Origin: Paramecium sonneborni | Lineage: Eukaryota; Ciliophora; Oligohymenophorea; Peniculida; Parameciidae | DNA: 64,000 nucleotides | Direction of reading: 5' to 3' | Assembly (NCBI GenBank): GCA_905182985.1 | Contig: CAJJDN010000164.1 | Coordinates: 1-64,000 of the forward strand | Shown here: in pieces, positions 10,849-25,685 of the stretch | How positions within the stretch are numbered: the stretch's first letter is position 1 | Layout of the letters: each line of letters opens with the position of its first letter | The notes under the pieces: model-generated | Told to the model about the DNA's origin: nothing | What the model saw: the letters and a program-made list of their open reading frames with translations, nothing else | Databases searched by the model: none | Made by a program: the position numbers and the translations under genes

Positions 10849-13043
10849 CTAAAATAAATTAACATAAAAATATATTAGTTTTAAAAATAAGGACTTTTTT
10901 ATTTTCGTTAATTTAGTTAAAATACAACTATAATGAATTTATTTACATTTAATATCTACTTTTCTAACCATAGAGCAGCTCTAAAATAAATATTAAAATT
11001 ATTAAATTTATTTAAGATTGAAATTCTCCAATTTTTATTTAAAATTTATGAATTTAATAATAGTTTTATCTATGATATTTTTTATCTTTGCTCAATTAAC
11101 TCAATAAGTTGTAAAATAAATTTTAATACATGATATGACTTTAAATTAGAATTAATAAAAATACTTTTAAATAAGTATAAAGGAAGGAAATAGAATAAGG
11201 CGTTGAATATCAATAATTAATAGAATTTTTACTTTATTCATCAATATTAAAAGGATTATTAAAAATAGTTAAATTTGAGATTTCTCAAATATTCTTACTG
11301 AGAATATGTACATGTTAGTTTATTTTTAAGTAATATTTAAATATATCGATAAAAATTTTAAAATAATTATTAATCAATATGAAAAAATAATTATGACTCT
11401 AAATACAAAAAATAATTTCATTATTATACCATAATTATATTTTAGTAATATATAATGAAGATTTATTTCATCATAAAAAAATTAGTATTAAATCGTTCTA
11501 GCACTTATTTTAATGAATCTTTATACATTATTATTTTTTAACTGAATGATTGTAATTAATTCATTTTTATAATAAGATATTTTGATTAAATTCCTTTTAA
11601 TAAATATTTTAATTAAATTTCTAAGAACGAAGTTGAACAACATAGTAATTCTATTTTATACTTCAACATAGTAATTCTATTTTATACTTCTTATTAATAA
11701 TTGTCATTTTTCTATCTCTATATCATTTTATAAGCAACAATAAAATACAGAATATTGAGGAATAAAAATAAAAATCATATCATGCAATAATCATTAATAA
11801 GAGAAAAAGGTTGTTCATTTCATTCACAGCTTCTCTTCTTCTTAAACNTAATATTTTATTAAGAAATTGTTATTAGTTAACAGTTGATAAAATGTTAAAA
11901 CACTCAAAATAGAAACTAAAGTATCCCTACTCCATACGAAGCTCACTAAAAGGAGTAAAAAAAGATTCCTCTACCAAATATTCAAGCAATTAAATTAGAA
12001 CTCAAGAGCCAAAGTAATATTCCTAAGAAGAAGATTCCTTTTGACTAAAATAAATTAACATAAAAATATATTAGTTTTAAAAATAAGGACTTTTTTATTT
12101 TCGTTAATTTAGTTAAAATACAACTATAATGAATTTATTTACATTTAATATCTACTTTTCTAACCATAGAGCAGCTCTAAAATAAATATTAAAATTATTA
12201 AATTTATTTAAGATTGAAATTCTCCAATTTTTATTTAAAATTTATGAATTTAATAATAGTTTTATCTATGATATTTTTTATCTTTGCTCAATTAACTCAA
12301 TAAGTTGTAAAATAAATTTTAATACATGATATGACTTTAAATTAGAATTAATAAAAATACTTTTAAATAAGTATAAAGGAAGGAAATAGAATAAGGCGTT
12401 GAATATCAATAATTAATAGAATTTTTACTTTATTCATCAATATTAAAAGGATTATTAAAAATAGTTAAATTTGAGATTTCTCAAATATTCTTACTGAGAA
12501 TATGTACATGTTAGTTTATTTTTAAGTAATATTTAAATATATCGATAAAAATTTTAAAATAATTATTAATCAATATGAAAAAATAATTATGACTCTAAAT
12601 ACAAAAAATAATTTCATTATTATACCATAATTATATTTTAGTAATATATAATGAAGATTTATTTCATCATAAAAAAATTAGTATTAAATCGTTCTAGCAC
12701 TTATTTTAATGAATCTTTATACATTATTATTTTTTAACTGAATGATTGTAATTAATTCATTTTTATAATAAGATATTTTGATTAAATTCCTTTTAATAAA
12801 TATTTTAATTAAATTTCTAAGAACGAAGTTGAACAACATAGTAATTCTATTTTATACTTCAACATAGTAATTCTATTTTATACTTCTTATTAATAATTGT
12901 CATTTTTCTATCTCTATATCATTTTATAAGCAACAATAAAATACAGAATATTGAGGAATAAAAATAAAAATCATATCATGCAATAATCATTAATAAGAGA
13001 AAAAGGTTGTTCATTTCATTCACAGCTTCTCTTCTTCTTAAAC
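10653..13043. repeat. 1,195-bp direct duplication with one N between copies (copy B: 10653-11847 and 11849-13043)
   Basis: The copies match at an offset of 1,196, with N at 11848. As with the duplication at 7721-10197, this is best explained by two contigs with an unmerged overlap. The copied block contains the 3' end of the ORF at 10312-10848 and intergenic DNA, including a 27-base tandem repeat (catagtaattctattttata units near 11641-11690). Confidence 0.9.
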
Positions 13044-14687
13044 TAATCAAATTATATAGCGTATGATCTAAAAAATAAATTGATTACTAAATTAACAATT
13101 AAATAGATTTTGAATTAGAAATGATAGAAAAAATATTTAATCTTTCACAAATTATTATATCTTAAAAAAACATCAATAACTTTATTAAATTAATTAAAAA
13201 TTATTTATTTAAAGTAAATCTATTAGATTATTTAGACATAGAACCATTATTCATTTATAATGTACAATTAACTATATCAAATTTCATTTCATATGCGCAT
13301 TTAAGATTACTCCTTAAAATTTGTTAATTATATAAGAACTGTAATAAAAATCAAAAAATTTGCTTCATGATTAAAAGAATTTTGTTATTCTTTGAAACCT
13401 TCAGTCTATTTTTTTCCTTAATATTAAGCTAGGATAATATAAACTTATAATAATTGTTCAGAATCAGAAATTTAGATTTAATTTTTTTATAGTTGACTTT
13501 GGTTATACGAAAACCTAATACATGAACAATAATTTTTAAGTTGATAGATTAACAAATTCTAATCCTATAATCATTTATAACTGAATATTTAACATAAATC
13601 ATCCAAAGATTGTGGCCTATTAAATTTATTAACAACTTAATTCTTTTGAATCATTAATAAATTTGTTTAATAGATATATTTATTATTTAAAAACTTGGTA
13701 AAATGATATATTGTACCAAGTTTAAAGTATTAAAAAAGCTTTAGATTTCTTTTACTTCCAATTTTTTTAAGTATTTTCGTTCCATTATCTTATTTTGAAA
13801 TTTTTCTTACGACTAAAGAAACTTTTATTGTTATTCTCATTATTAAATATCTAATATTGCTTTTTTTTTTAAGAATGATCCTTAAGATGTTTGAAGCAAT
13901 TTATAGATTTAAAAAGGAAAGTACAGATTTTATAATAATTTTTTATTTACTAATTCATTTTTTATCATGATTATTCTTTATTCATTGAAAATAATTGAAT
14001 CTAGAGTAAAATTTCAATATATTAATCTTAATAGGAAGCACAATCATAATAAACTATGTAATTTTTTAACCAATTTTCATTTATCAAAGAATTGTACTCT
14101 TTTTCTCTATCATTTAAATAATTTAATATTCTGAATTACATCTCATTCATAAAATTAATCTTTATTATTGAGATTTTTAAAGAAAAATCTAAAGATATTT
14201 TAGATTAAATAGAATAATTGAAGGAAAATAATTTTGTTTTGATTTATTGGCATATGTTAAACGCAATTATTTGATATATACAACAAACATTATCTCATTA
14301 GACAAAAACTCTATTATAGTTTTCTAAGTTAGTAAATATAAATAATTTCATAGTAACCATTTTATTTTTAATTAACTACTTTAATTATTTACACTTGGTT
14401 TTTTAATCTAAATATTCAGAATATTAAAAAAGAAAGTTTTAAAATTGATAACTATTAAATAAAGAAGCTGAAAGGTCTAATTAGAGAAAAAGAGTGATTA
14501 TAAAATTTAAGATAAATGATCTATATTTATTTTAAATATAAAATATCTTTTAATAAAGATAAATAGCCATTTTTATTTTATATCCTAATCTATAAAATTC
14601 AAGCTGAATTAAAATAAATTAATTTAATAATAGAGTTTTTATTAATTTATAATATGATTTTAAGGTATGATATAGATAATTAATTCA
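10849..14687. other. Gene-poor AT-rich region
   Basis: After removing the duplicated copy, about 2.6 kb remain. Two weak plus-strand ORFs were seen. One of 53 codons at 11048-11206 begins with a signal-peptide-like stretch (MNLIIVLSMIFFIFAQ) and is repeated in the second copy. One of 135 codons at 13121-13525 encodes a hydrophobic polypeptide. Neither has a recognisable domain. No RNA gene was recognised. Confidence 0.45.
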
Positions 14688-17600
14688 TCATTTTTTAATA
14701 GCTCCTTTTTATAAAAAAAATTACTCCAAATCTTTATCTTTAGTTTTAATTGAACATCCTGTGATCTAAGAATTTAAAGCCATAAGAGGTGGACCTTTAG
14801 AAAATACTTTAATGCACACTGGGTTAATTTACTAATTTAACAATTATTCATGTATATTATAAACTTAAATAGAACCATCGTTCATTCCTAATATCAATTT
14901 ATCTTTACAATTAGTTATACATATTTCCATAATCTCACAATCAAATTTATCCATATTTAACTTTTCTTCTTTGGTTTTTATATTCCATAAACTTAATTAT
15001 TTTGAATTAGTTGTAGCAATTAATTATTTATCATTCGAAACGAAAAAACGTTTTACACCTTCTTGAATTAAAAATTAACTTTAAGAATTCTATAATTTGC
15101 CAATTTCAACAAGTATAATTTAACCTTTTTCAAGATACAAGAATTAATGTTCATCAATAAATTCAAGATAATCAATATTATACTTAAACTGATGAATAAT
15201 TTCATCTGAATCAATTTTTAAAAGTAATAATAAATCTTTTTAAGTATATTTTGTAAGCCCATATAATATTTTATTTTTATTAAAAAAAAACTCTTCTATA
15301 TAATATTTTTTTAATGATATTTTAGCCATTTCTTTAAATTCTTGAATATTAATTATTATTATATTTAAAAGATTAGTTACCATAATTATCTATTGATTAT
15401 TAATAAATTTTAATGCAATTAATTACTAATATTATTTAGAAAATACAAAAAGTTTAAATTGCTTTTGATTTGATAAATCCCAACATCTTATAGTATCATC
15501 CAAAGCTATTGAAGCAAGAAATTTACCATCAGAGGTGAAAGATAATTATGAGGTATATTAAGATTCTACATTTGATCCTTCTAATAAAGGGTAGTCTATA
15601 TCATTTTAAAAGTTTATTAATAAAATGTTTTATAAGTTTTAAATAGCCAAAATATTAGTTTGCATACAGTACTCTAATTGTACATGATCTAATAAATTTC
15701 CTACTTTTTTATTAATCTATCTTTTGAATGATTTTACTTAAGCAAAATAAGGTTGACTTTAAATAATTGAAATTTATAAAGAGTTTAGTTTCGGAAAAAA
15801 AAATATAAGACTAATCTCATTCTTTTAATTTTCTACAACTCCTAAAAGTACTTATTCTTCAGTAAATTATTTTTCTAATGGGAAAACCTAAGATGGTTGT
15901 TGTTCATTTTTCCAATTCCAAATTTGAATGAAATTTGATGAAAAAGAAAAAAAATATTCATTATCACTTGAAAATATCATGGCATCACTTCTAATTCTTT
16001 CTTACATTTAAATAACTGTTTTAGTTTTTGTTTTTAATGATAAAATTTATATTTTATTATCAACAGTTTCTATTGCTAAATAATTAGAATCTTTTGAGAA
16101 CACCATACAATGACTTTAAATAATATCATCAAATTAAAATTTAGTCAATTTATTATCATTTATATTAAATAATCCTTCATCCATATTTACTAAGTATTTA
16201 CAATCTGGTGAGATGATAATTTTAGATTTTTTACATTTTAATTATTCTTTATCTTTTGGTTTATAATTATATAATACATCAAAGTTCCAAACTATAAGAG
16301 ATTTATCTTTATGACTACTATATAAAATATTTGAAGGAAGATATAATTAGAGATTGATACATTAAGTAAATCCTATACGGTATTTAAAAGATTTACTATT
16401 AAAAATATTATTCTTTTCTATCAAACAATCTTTATTATCAAGCCTTAATAATGTGTAATTATCATCATGTGAAAAACATGGACTATCAATTAATTCTATA
16501 GATTTATTCTCTATTTCCTTAAGACTATTTAAATTCCATTTGAATAAATCTTTAGATTTTGAATATGATAATAAAACCTTTCCATCATTTGATACTCTTA
16601 AATATTTAATTTCTCCTTTATGACCATTTCCTGTTGAATACTATTGTTTTAAATCTTAAATATTCCAGATCTTAATCATTTGATCAAATGAATAGATCAA
16701 AGTCCCTTTTTATGTTATAGCAAAATTTGAAATTACAAATGGATAATTATTTAATACTGCTAATAATTTGAAAGTTTTTATGTCCCACAATTGTAAATTT
16801 TAGTTGGCATCTTTTGAAATGATAAGTTAACATTCTGTCGAAAATTTAAAACTTTTTATATTTGAATTATTTTTATCTGAAAAAAGATATTTATTTTTAT
16901 CTTTAATATCTTATAATCTTAGTATTTATCCTTAAGAAATAATTATCTAAGTCTCTTCCCTATTAAACAGAATATCACCGTAACAATTATATTCAATATC
17001 AATTTCAATATTTTCAACTAATATTTTACTTTCTATGTCAAATTTTTAAAGTATAATTTATTGTTAATAAAAACTACCTATTATTAATATTTTCGGTTAG
17101 ACAGCTGAAAAATGACAACAAATAATATCTCTTTACTTTAAACGTTCAATCCATGATATCTTTGAATCTTTTTCAACTTCTAAAAGACAAATCTTATTAT
17201 CTTAAATGCAAAAAAGATTTTTTTATTATTTTTCTAATACGAATTACTTACCAAAAGCTTGAGATTAATTTGTCAATAAAACTTTAAAATTTTATTCATT
17301 TTTAAGGTCAAAATAATTAATATTATTAACTTAGTTGACAAAAAGATAATTTGAATCAGTTGAAAACCTTATACAGATTGGATCAGAATTGCAAAGAATA
17401 GTATATTTTTCTACAATTCTATCAATATCATCAATTTAATATATTAAAATTTTTTGAGATGAAAAACCCATTCCTAAAAGTTCATTGTTTTATGAAAAAC
17501 ATATACAAATACATTTAAAATCTTTTTATTGGTTTGAATATACTATTTTTTGAGTTTAAAGATTTATTAATAATGCCTAATCAGTAGCTACAGCTAATAA

Positions 17601-20600
17601 ATCTTCATTCTTAGATATAGCTAAGTCTTCAGATTCATAAAATAATATACATTTATTTTATTCAAAAACTTTAATTAAACAACTTTTATTATTTTGAATT
17701 AAACAAAACTCTTTATTTTTAGTAATTTAAAATGCAGCTTATCCTGCTATTGTTATCTTTATCTCAAAAGGCATAAAAACACTATCTAATATATAATTTA
17801 AATAATCTACAAAGATTCCTCCTTCGATATGAGTAATTAATAGATTTTGTATTGTTTTTTCAATCATCAAACTTTAACTTTTTTTCAGAGTATGTTCAAG
17901 AGAACCATTTAATTAATAAATTTCGAATCTTATTTAATTTGATGATTAAAAAATACAAATCATTTCTTGATCGTCATCAGATAAACTAAAAGTAATTAAA
18001 ACATCATTTTCTTATATATTTTAAAAGACCAAAACTTTCATAATACTAAAAGTATGAAAATTCCATATTTCAATTTTTTAATTAGTACAACAAAATGTTA
18101 ATTCATCATTTTTGGTCATGCATACATTATTTAATGTAATACCTAATTAAAATAATCTCTATCCTTTTTTAGAAATTTCTAAATACATTAAATAATTATC
18201 ATAGTAAAATATCAAAAATTTTGAATCAGATGAAAATATAATACCTTAAAAGTATTCTTTTTAAGCATTTTAAATTAAATTTGTTTCTCTTATTAGATTA
18301 AAATCTTTTGTATTCCATATAAATATTTTATTATCACCATTTGCTGCTAAATAATTGCCATCAGGTGAAAAAGATAAAACAAAAAGAATCTATCTATTTT
18401 AAAATTCAAATTCTTTTATTTTAAAAATATTATCAAAAGATTCAATATTCCATATTGATAAAAAATTTAAACTAAATGTTGCCATCATTTTACTATTAGG
18501 AGATATGGCAGCACAATCAATTTATTCTTATGGAATTTTTATTATTTTTTTATTTTTGTCTTATTTTAATGGATATTACTTATTGTAAATAGTGATATAA
18601 TTTTTCATTCTTAAAGTGAAAACATCACCAGAAATAGAAAAAACCATTTATAATGGTTAATCAAATTACTCTATCCATAATTTTTGTTTAATATTTAATG
18701 ATTAATCAATATGCCATATTTTAACAGCTTAATTTGAAGATGTTGCTAATAAGTGACTTTTTTCTGAAAGCTCAACTATTGTAGCATCATTATTTTAGTT
18801 TTCATTTGTATTAATTATCTTTTTAATGTTTTATAGATCAGATATATCCCAAATTGTAATCTATCCATTAAGATGTCCAGATATTAAAATATTTTAATCA
18901 AAAGATATAGCTATTGAATTTATGTTTTATTCTTCAATAGTATTATTTGGATATTTTAAAGCATTTTGTAAATCATCTAGTTTAAATAATTGCAATTCTC
19001 CATTAATTATAAATGCTATTGTTTATTCTTCATTACTAATTGAATATCTATCACATAAATAGCTAATAATAATTTGAAATTATTCATTAGAATTTTTAAT
19101 AGTGGATTATAAAGAAAAATACTTTTTATTTGGTTTATTTATTTCATAGTGAAATATTATTTAATTAAATTTTGAGAATAGGTAAATTGAGAAAACTTAC
19201 TTAAAATTATGTTTTGCTTCATTTAAAATTTTCAATTGATTTTAATCATCATCATAATTCCATATTTTGAGTATACCCTCACTAATTGTAACAATTTTAG
19301 TTTCATCATTATTTAAATAAAAAAAAATTATTTAATTATCATGAGCTTTTATAAAAGGTTATTCTTTACAAATAATATTATTCCATTAAACTTCAATCAT
19401 TTTGCAATTATTAAAATTACAAGCATCTATTTAAACATTTTCAAAATGTGTTTTTGATAAATCACTACCACTAAAACTTAATCCATTTAATTTAATATCA
19501 GATAAACCTATTGAATTAAAATTTTAATCTCCAAGATATTCATCTAAAATATTTAAAAGCTACATTGAATTGGAAGCAGCTCTGTTAAATACATATTAAG
19601 TAGTTTATTTTGACAATTATACATAATAGATTAATTTTTGTTTAATATTTTCTATATGTTTAAGCTTTTCTTTCAAAAGAGTTATTGCTCCTTAATAATG
19701 ATCTTAAGAAATGTTGAATTAATCCTTATTGTAAAAACTTTTCTCAATTTTTTTTAAATCTGTATTTGATACAGACAAACTTTAATTATCTGTTTTTTAC
19801 AATTGTATACTTTCAAATAGTTGCAAAATATATTAAGCAACAAAAAACTCTTAAATAGATTTATGATTAAAAGAGTGATTACTTCCTTTACTTTAAATTA
19901 AGCTACATTTTCTAATAAATTATTTATATTCAGAATCTGAAAGATGTTCATTAAAATAACAATCTTCCCATGATCCATATTATTTACCATCATCTTTTGT
20001 ATGTTAAAGATCAAGTTTTCCCTTTTATTTATAATTAATCGAACTTATTTCTCTTAAAGACATATCTAATGCCAAGTAGGTTGAAAAATCTTGTATATCT
20101 ATCATCATACTTTCAAGATTTCTTATTTAACCTTAATCTCTCCACTTTAATAATTGCTAATTATGATAGTAGTTTATAAACATACAATAGAAATCATAAG
20201 GTGTGAGTTGATTATAATTTAATGCTTAAGAAATTAATTCAGCTTCATTTGGCAAAGTAATCACTTCTTAATTAGATATTAAAGTATCTTTATCTAAGAA
20301 ATCTATTATATTAGATATTGAAAAACTCTCAAAAAAATTATTGTCATCTAATTTCCTTACTATATTCTTCAAATCTGAATCAAGTTAATTCTTTTTCATT
20401 CTATATTCATTTTTCAATTATTATTGTTATATATTTTTTTAATAAGCTTCAAAACTTGTAACCTAAATTTCCTAAAGATCTCTAATTTCATTAGACTCAA
20501 TTTAATATAACTTCAATTTCTTATAATTTTTCATTAGAGTATTTTTTATTACTTCAGCAGAAGAATATTATTAGGCCATTTTAGGTATTATTTGAACCAT

Positions 20601-23600
20601 TATCTCATTCATAAATGGTGTTGTCAATAATAGCCTTATCTATGCATTATTTATTGTTCTTTAGAATTATTCTTCTCCCCATAGTGAAAGCAATTCCTTT
20701 TACATTGATAAAAGCTATTTATTATTTAAGTTCTTTAAACAATTATCTTTTTTTATTGCAGATATAAAAATTTAAACAGTTGCCTCTGAAAATATTTATA
20801 ATCGCGAATTTTAGTTCAATTCTAAATCTCTCAATTTATTAAAAATTGGTTCTAATTAAGACCATATAGATTAATATTCAGAATATGAAAAGTTTTTTCC
20901 TTAAATTTAATTATAGTATTCATAATATCCTTTTACAGTTCTTTTTACACTAAGTGTTATATATTATTTAATATATTCATTAGTTTAATTTTTGTTAAAT
21001 GGAAGTAACTCTACTTCCTTTAAGTTTTCTAATTTACTTCCATAAAACCAAGTTTGATATCCTATAGAAGATAATATTTCTTCTCTAGTTGTTATAATAA
21101 ATTTCATTTTTGTTCCCGTCATAAGTAATTCATATTCTTAAAAGAATCTATTTGTTAAATATAAATTTGATTCTATTAATTCTGATTTCATTTCGTCATA
21201 ACTATCTAAAATAAAAATCACTTTTAAAATTCCTTTGATTATTGCTTCTTTAAATTCTCTTATTTAAATTTTATCAAATTTGTAATTTTCTGTTTCTAAA
21301 CCTTAATCAATTAAATTATGTTAAGGATATTTTATTTATGGTAAAGAAATATAAATTGGTATCCAATTTGGTTCTTATTAATCATTCATCCAAATATATT
21401 CTTCAACATTTTTTGCAGCTCTGCTTTTTCCAGAACCAGCTTTTCCTTTTATTAACATTATATCCTTTTTTCTCTCTTTCATCTCCCATAAAAATTCATT
21501 TATTTCTCCTGAAAAATCATCAAATTTTTTTTAAAATAACATTGATTTTTCCTCTCTTTTTTTTCCACTTGTTGGATCATATTCCTATGTTTCCAATTCA
21601 ATGTGAATTTAATCTATTTAATTTTCTATTTTTGTTCTTAATACTTTTTATTTTCTAATTCGTAATAATTCTGAAAAGTGCTTTCCTCTTAAAATTCTAA
21701 TATCACTTTCAATTGAATTTACTTAAGATAATAATTTATCCATTTTAGCTTTAAGATTTTTTAAATCTTTACTAATATCTTTAAGAAATATCAAACTAAT
21801 ATCTAATTTTTAAGACATATCAATTATATTTTCTAACTTATTTTCAAAATCTTAATAAGCCTATTAAATTTGACTCTAAATTTCCCCCTTATTATCTTCA
21901 GTTAAAAGAACTTCTTCCAGTTCCTCAATCTTTTTTCTTGATTTCTCAAAATCTTTTTAAATTAAAAAAGCAAATGATTTTAAATCTTTTGAAAATAATT
22001 ATTTTTACATCTCTAGCAATTCTTAATTTTTTAATATACTTCTGACATTTGAATCTTTTTCTTATATCCATACTTACTTAATAAGTTATTATGTCTTTAA
22101 ATATATTTAGTTTTCTTAAACATAATTTTAAATTACAATAAGATTATAAACAAGGCATTCACGTACTTTGTAAGATTATTTGATAAAATTTTGTGAAATA
22201 TTATCTCTTACATTGAGAGTATTGAATACTGATTATTACTAATTTTATGTTTCATCCTAATTAAGCTCTATTATAAGATCTTAAAAAGTTTAATCAACAT
22301 CTACTTACATTTCTTAATTCTTCTCAAATAATGAAGTTATATTGAGATTTATATCGAATAAAAATAAATAGACTGAAAATGGTTCAATAGTTAATAGTTC
22401 AGAAATTTTTGCTGGCTTTTAATTTTTTATTGAATTATTTGAAATATCTTCATCTAAAACAATATTATTGAACTCTAACAATTCTTTAATGTCCAATTCC
22501 TTTTTTATATTTAAGTTTGTAAATAACTCTATAATAGTATCTATTTCTTATGTTTTTATAAGCTATATATAATCTTATTCTTATTAATTTTGATTTTCAA
22601 TTGCATTATTCGAAAATTTGACAATTAGATTAAATATTTACTTAAGTAATGCCATTTTTTAATCAATTTCATTTATTTAATCTTTGAAATAAACAATTAA
22701 TTTAGACAAATTAAGTTATTTAATATTTAATATTTACTTAATATTTTCTTCTTATTAAACACTTGAATTGCTTATTGTACTTTCCGTTTGAGCTGAATCT
22801 TTTATTTTATTTAAGAAGGAATTGTAGCATTCTAAAATTTTATTTTGAGTTTCCTCCTATAAATTACTTTATTAAAAATATGTTAATTTTAACTTTACAG
22901 TTTCACATAATAAAATAAATTATTTGGATTCAGGATTATGAGGATACTTACTTTAAAAAAATTATATATCTTCATTCAATTTTTATATTAATTTTTATTT
23001 TTAAATTTATTCAAACGTTTAATTAAGGATATTTGTAAATAATTCTGAGAGCATTTTTTATTGTAAAAAAATTTAATTATAAACATTTTCTGAAATTTCT
23101 TTTTTTACATTGTCAGTATTTGATTCTTTTTTTTAAGAATTTTATAATTCTTCGATTTCATTTTATAATTGTTCATTTAATTGATAAAATTTTAATTTTT
23201 AAATCGAAATTAATCTTCTTTAAAATTTCTTTATCAAAATTAAAAATAAAATTGTTTTAGTATTCTATATTTATGAATCTAAATCATTTCTGAGATTTCT
23301 TTAAACTTATAAAAATAAGATATTAAATTCTTCAAGAATTTTTCTGAATACATTTGGATTGTAAATTGAAAAAAAGATATGTTTAAATTAATCTAAATTC
23401 ATATTTTAATTCAAAATAAAATTAGCCTCCTTAGCTTGCAAGTGTTTTTAAATCTTTAATTTAAATATTTGTATAGATTAGTTTATAGTTTAAGCTAACT
23501 TACATTAATTAGTAATATAAGTCTCTAAATTTAAAAAATTTATTTAACTTTATTTTTTTTCTATTTCTACTTTACTAATTTAAATATTATGAGCTTATGA

Positions 23601-25373
23601 TAATTTTGTTTTACAAAAAATCAAATAATCAAGAAAATCTAAAGAAACTTTTAAAATTTATAAAAAATTCTGATAAAATTAATGTTCTGCTTTTTTATCT
23701 TCATCTATATAAATTTAAAGGTTTTTTGTAAATTCATCTGCTATTGTTATTTAATTAAACTAGAGAAATTTAATTAGTTCTTAATTTTTTTCTCTGCATT
23801 TAAAAAATTAAACTTCTAATTCTAAAAAGATATAATAAATTTTCATAATTAATTTCTTAGAACTTTTAATTAACAAAGAAGTGTCTTAAATCAATATTCT
23901 TATGATAATATCTGAAGATTTTTCTTGAGAATAAAATTTTTTAATTTTTTGAAAGATTTAAATGATTGAGAGCTTTAACTTTTAATTTGTAAGATCAAGT
24001 AAATAAATAAGTTTATTAATTACTTCTGATTCCTAATTATTGAATAACATTTATATTATTTCATCATAATAATCAGCTTTTTAATTTTCATCGTTATCAA
24101 ATTCAAAGTTTATATATTAAGGTAATAGTTTCATTTTGAAAGAGTTTTCATTTAATAAATATTCTTATAGAAGTTTAATTTCAGAAAATAAATTTAAATG
24201 ACTGGATTCACCTATAAAGATTCTTACTCTAGCCAAATTCTTATCATAGGGTAATATTTCAATGATTTTGTCTTGAATTAATTGATTCCACATATGTTAT
24301 TTTGTTTTTTAATTAAAAGAACGTTTTTAAATATCATCTTTATGAATAATAGGTCGATATCTAATTAAATCTGAAATCATAGATATCCAACAATAATGAA
24401 TCATCCATTCTTTTGATTTCTTAATATATTTAATATAACCATCTTCAAGTTAATTAATAATATTTTATACTGAAAATCCTAATTATACTTATTTAATTAT
24501 CTACCATTTTAAGTTTTCAAAAAAATAATAAACTTCATATTTTTTAAGAGGATGCTAGATTTGTTAATCATAAAAGTTTTATAATAGAAATTTAGCTCCT
24601 TCAATAAGTGATTGAATTAATTCTTCACTTGGTTATAAAGAAGTAATTGATGAAACAATACCATTTAATAAACCTAAGAATAATTCTTTTCCTTTTTCAG
24701 AATTTGTTCTACAATGAGATAAACAAGTTTTCATCATTTATAGTTCAAATTTAATACCATTCATCCAAATATTTTATGATTCTATATCAATTTATGTTTC
24801 AATTTCAGCAATAAAACCTAAAAACAATGTTTTTTTATTTTGATCAAGATATCTATCATTATTCTTTTATTATGAAGAAAAAAGTACTCTTAATGAGTCA
24901 TTACAAATTTAAAGAAGCTAATGAAAAAGAAATCCTGAAACTTTTAAATATTGAATTGAAGATTTCAATATTTTTTCAATAATAAAAAGAAGTAATTCTA
25001 AATATTGTTAACAAAGCTTTTCATCTTAACAGAGAGATTAAAAATTGATTCGATTATTTTGAAACCACAAAAAAGCAATGAGTACATCTTCTCTTTAAAA
25101 TTTATCTTAAAATGTTAAGGCTTTCTCTTCTATAGTAATAGCATATCTTTTGAGTAGATTTGCAAAATTGATAGGTACTTTTGCAGATTCTTAATTAGAT
25201 ATTTTAGCACTTCCACAACCACCTCCTCTTAATTAATATTAATCCTTTATATTCTAATAAAGAAAAACTGAGATTATAGATTCTCTCTGATTCATTTTTT
25301 TTTCTATTTAGTCATCATAGAATTCATAGAAATTGGTTTCAACCATTAAATTTTTTATTTTATTTAAAATCAT
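14688..25373 (-). CDS. Giant NACHT ATPase-WD40 protein (STAND/NLR-like), 3,561 aa
   Basis: A single frame from ATG at 25373 to TGA at 14688-14690 is 3,562 codons, and the phase agrees at five points checked along its length, so no intron is needed. Residues 1 to about 1300 are a long helical region with coiled-coil-like stretches. At about 1306-1320 lies the P-loop (LIKGKAGSGKS) and near 1385-1390 the Walker B box (VIFILDSYDEM), followed by a sensor-like IITTRE: the order of a NACHT NTPase. Near 1830 is FNHKSIQEFFVAQYI, the motif that closes many NACHT modules. A pentapeptide-like stretch (LNGLSFSGSDLSKTHFENV) near 1960 precedes some 1,500 residues of WD40 repeats (for example SDGKFLASIALDDTIRCW). 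In other organisms such proteins are ligand-triggered oligomerising switches. A sensor or scaffold role here is inference; the ligand and effector are unknown. Confidence 0.9.
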
Positions 25374-25685
25374 AATTTTATTTTTGTTATAAAATAATTA
25401 TGTTTGTAACGATAAAAATAAAAATTATAATTAAAGTCAGTAGTAATATTAAATTACTTATTTATAAAATGTTCAGTAGAAACTTAGTACTTGAAAATTA
25501 TGAAGTAATTTGAAATTAGCATGAAAATTCAACATTTTATAATGAAAGTAGAATTTAGAAATGATTGAAAATGCATTTTGAGGAGATATTAAGTATTATA
25601 TGTTTTGTATATAATAATTGTAAAAAAAGGAAAATTTATATTATAAAACTGAAATTGATTTTGAAGGTTATAAATAGTAATTTTA
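25374..25685. other. Divergent intergenic region
   Basis: These 312 AT-rich bases separate the minus-strand NACHT gene start and the plus-strand CAP gene start and must hold both promoters. No conserved element was recognised. Confidence 0.5.

Noticed and set aside
11048..11206. 53-codon ORF starting with a signal-peptide-like stretch
   Set aside because: Too short, no continuation through a normal intron, no motif. Hydrophobic starts are frequent in AT-rich DNA.
13121..13525. 135-codon hydrophobic plus-strand ORF
   Set aside because: No domain and low GC. Length is within what chance allows under a TGA-only code.
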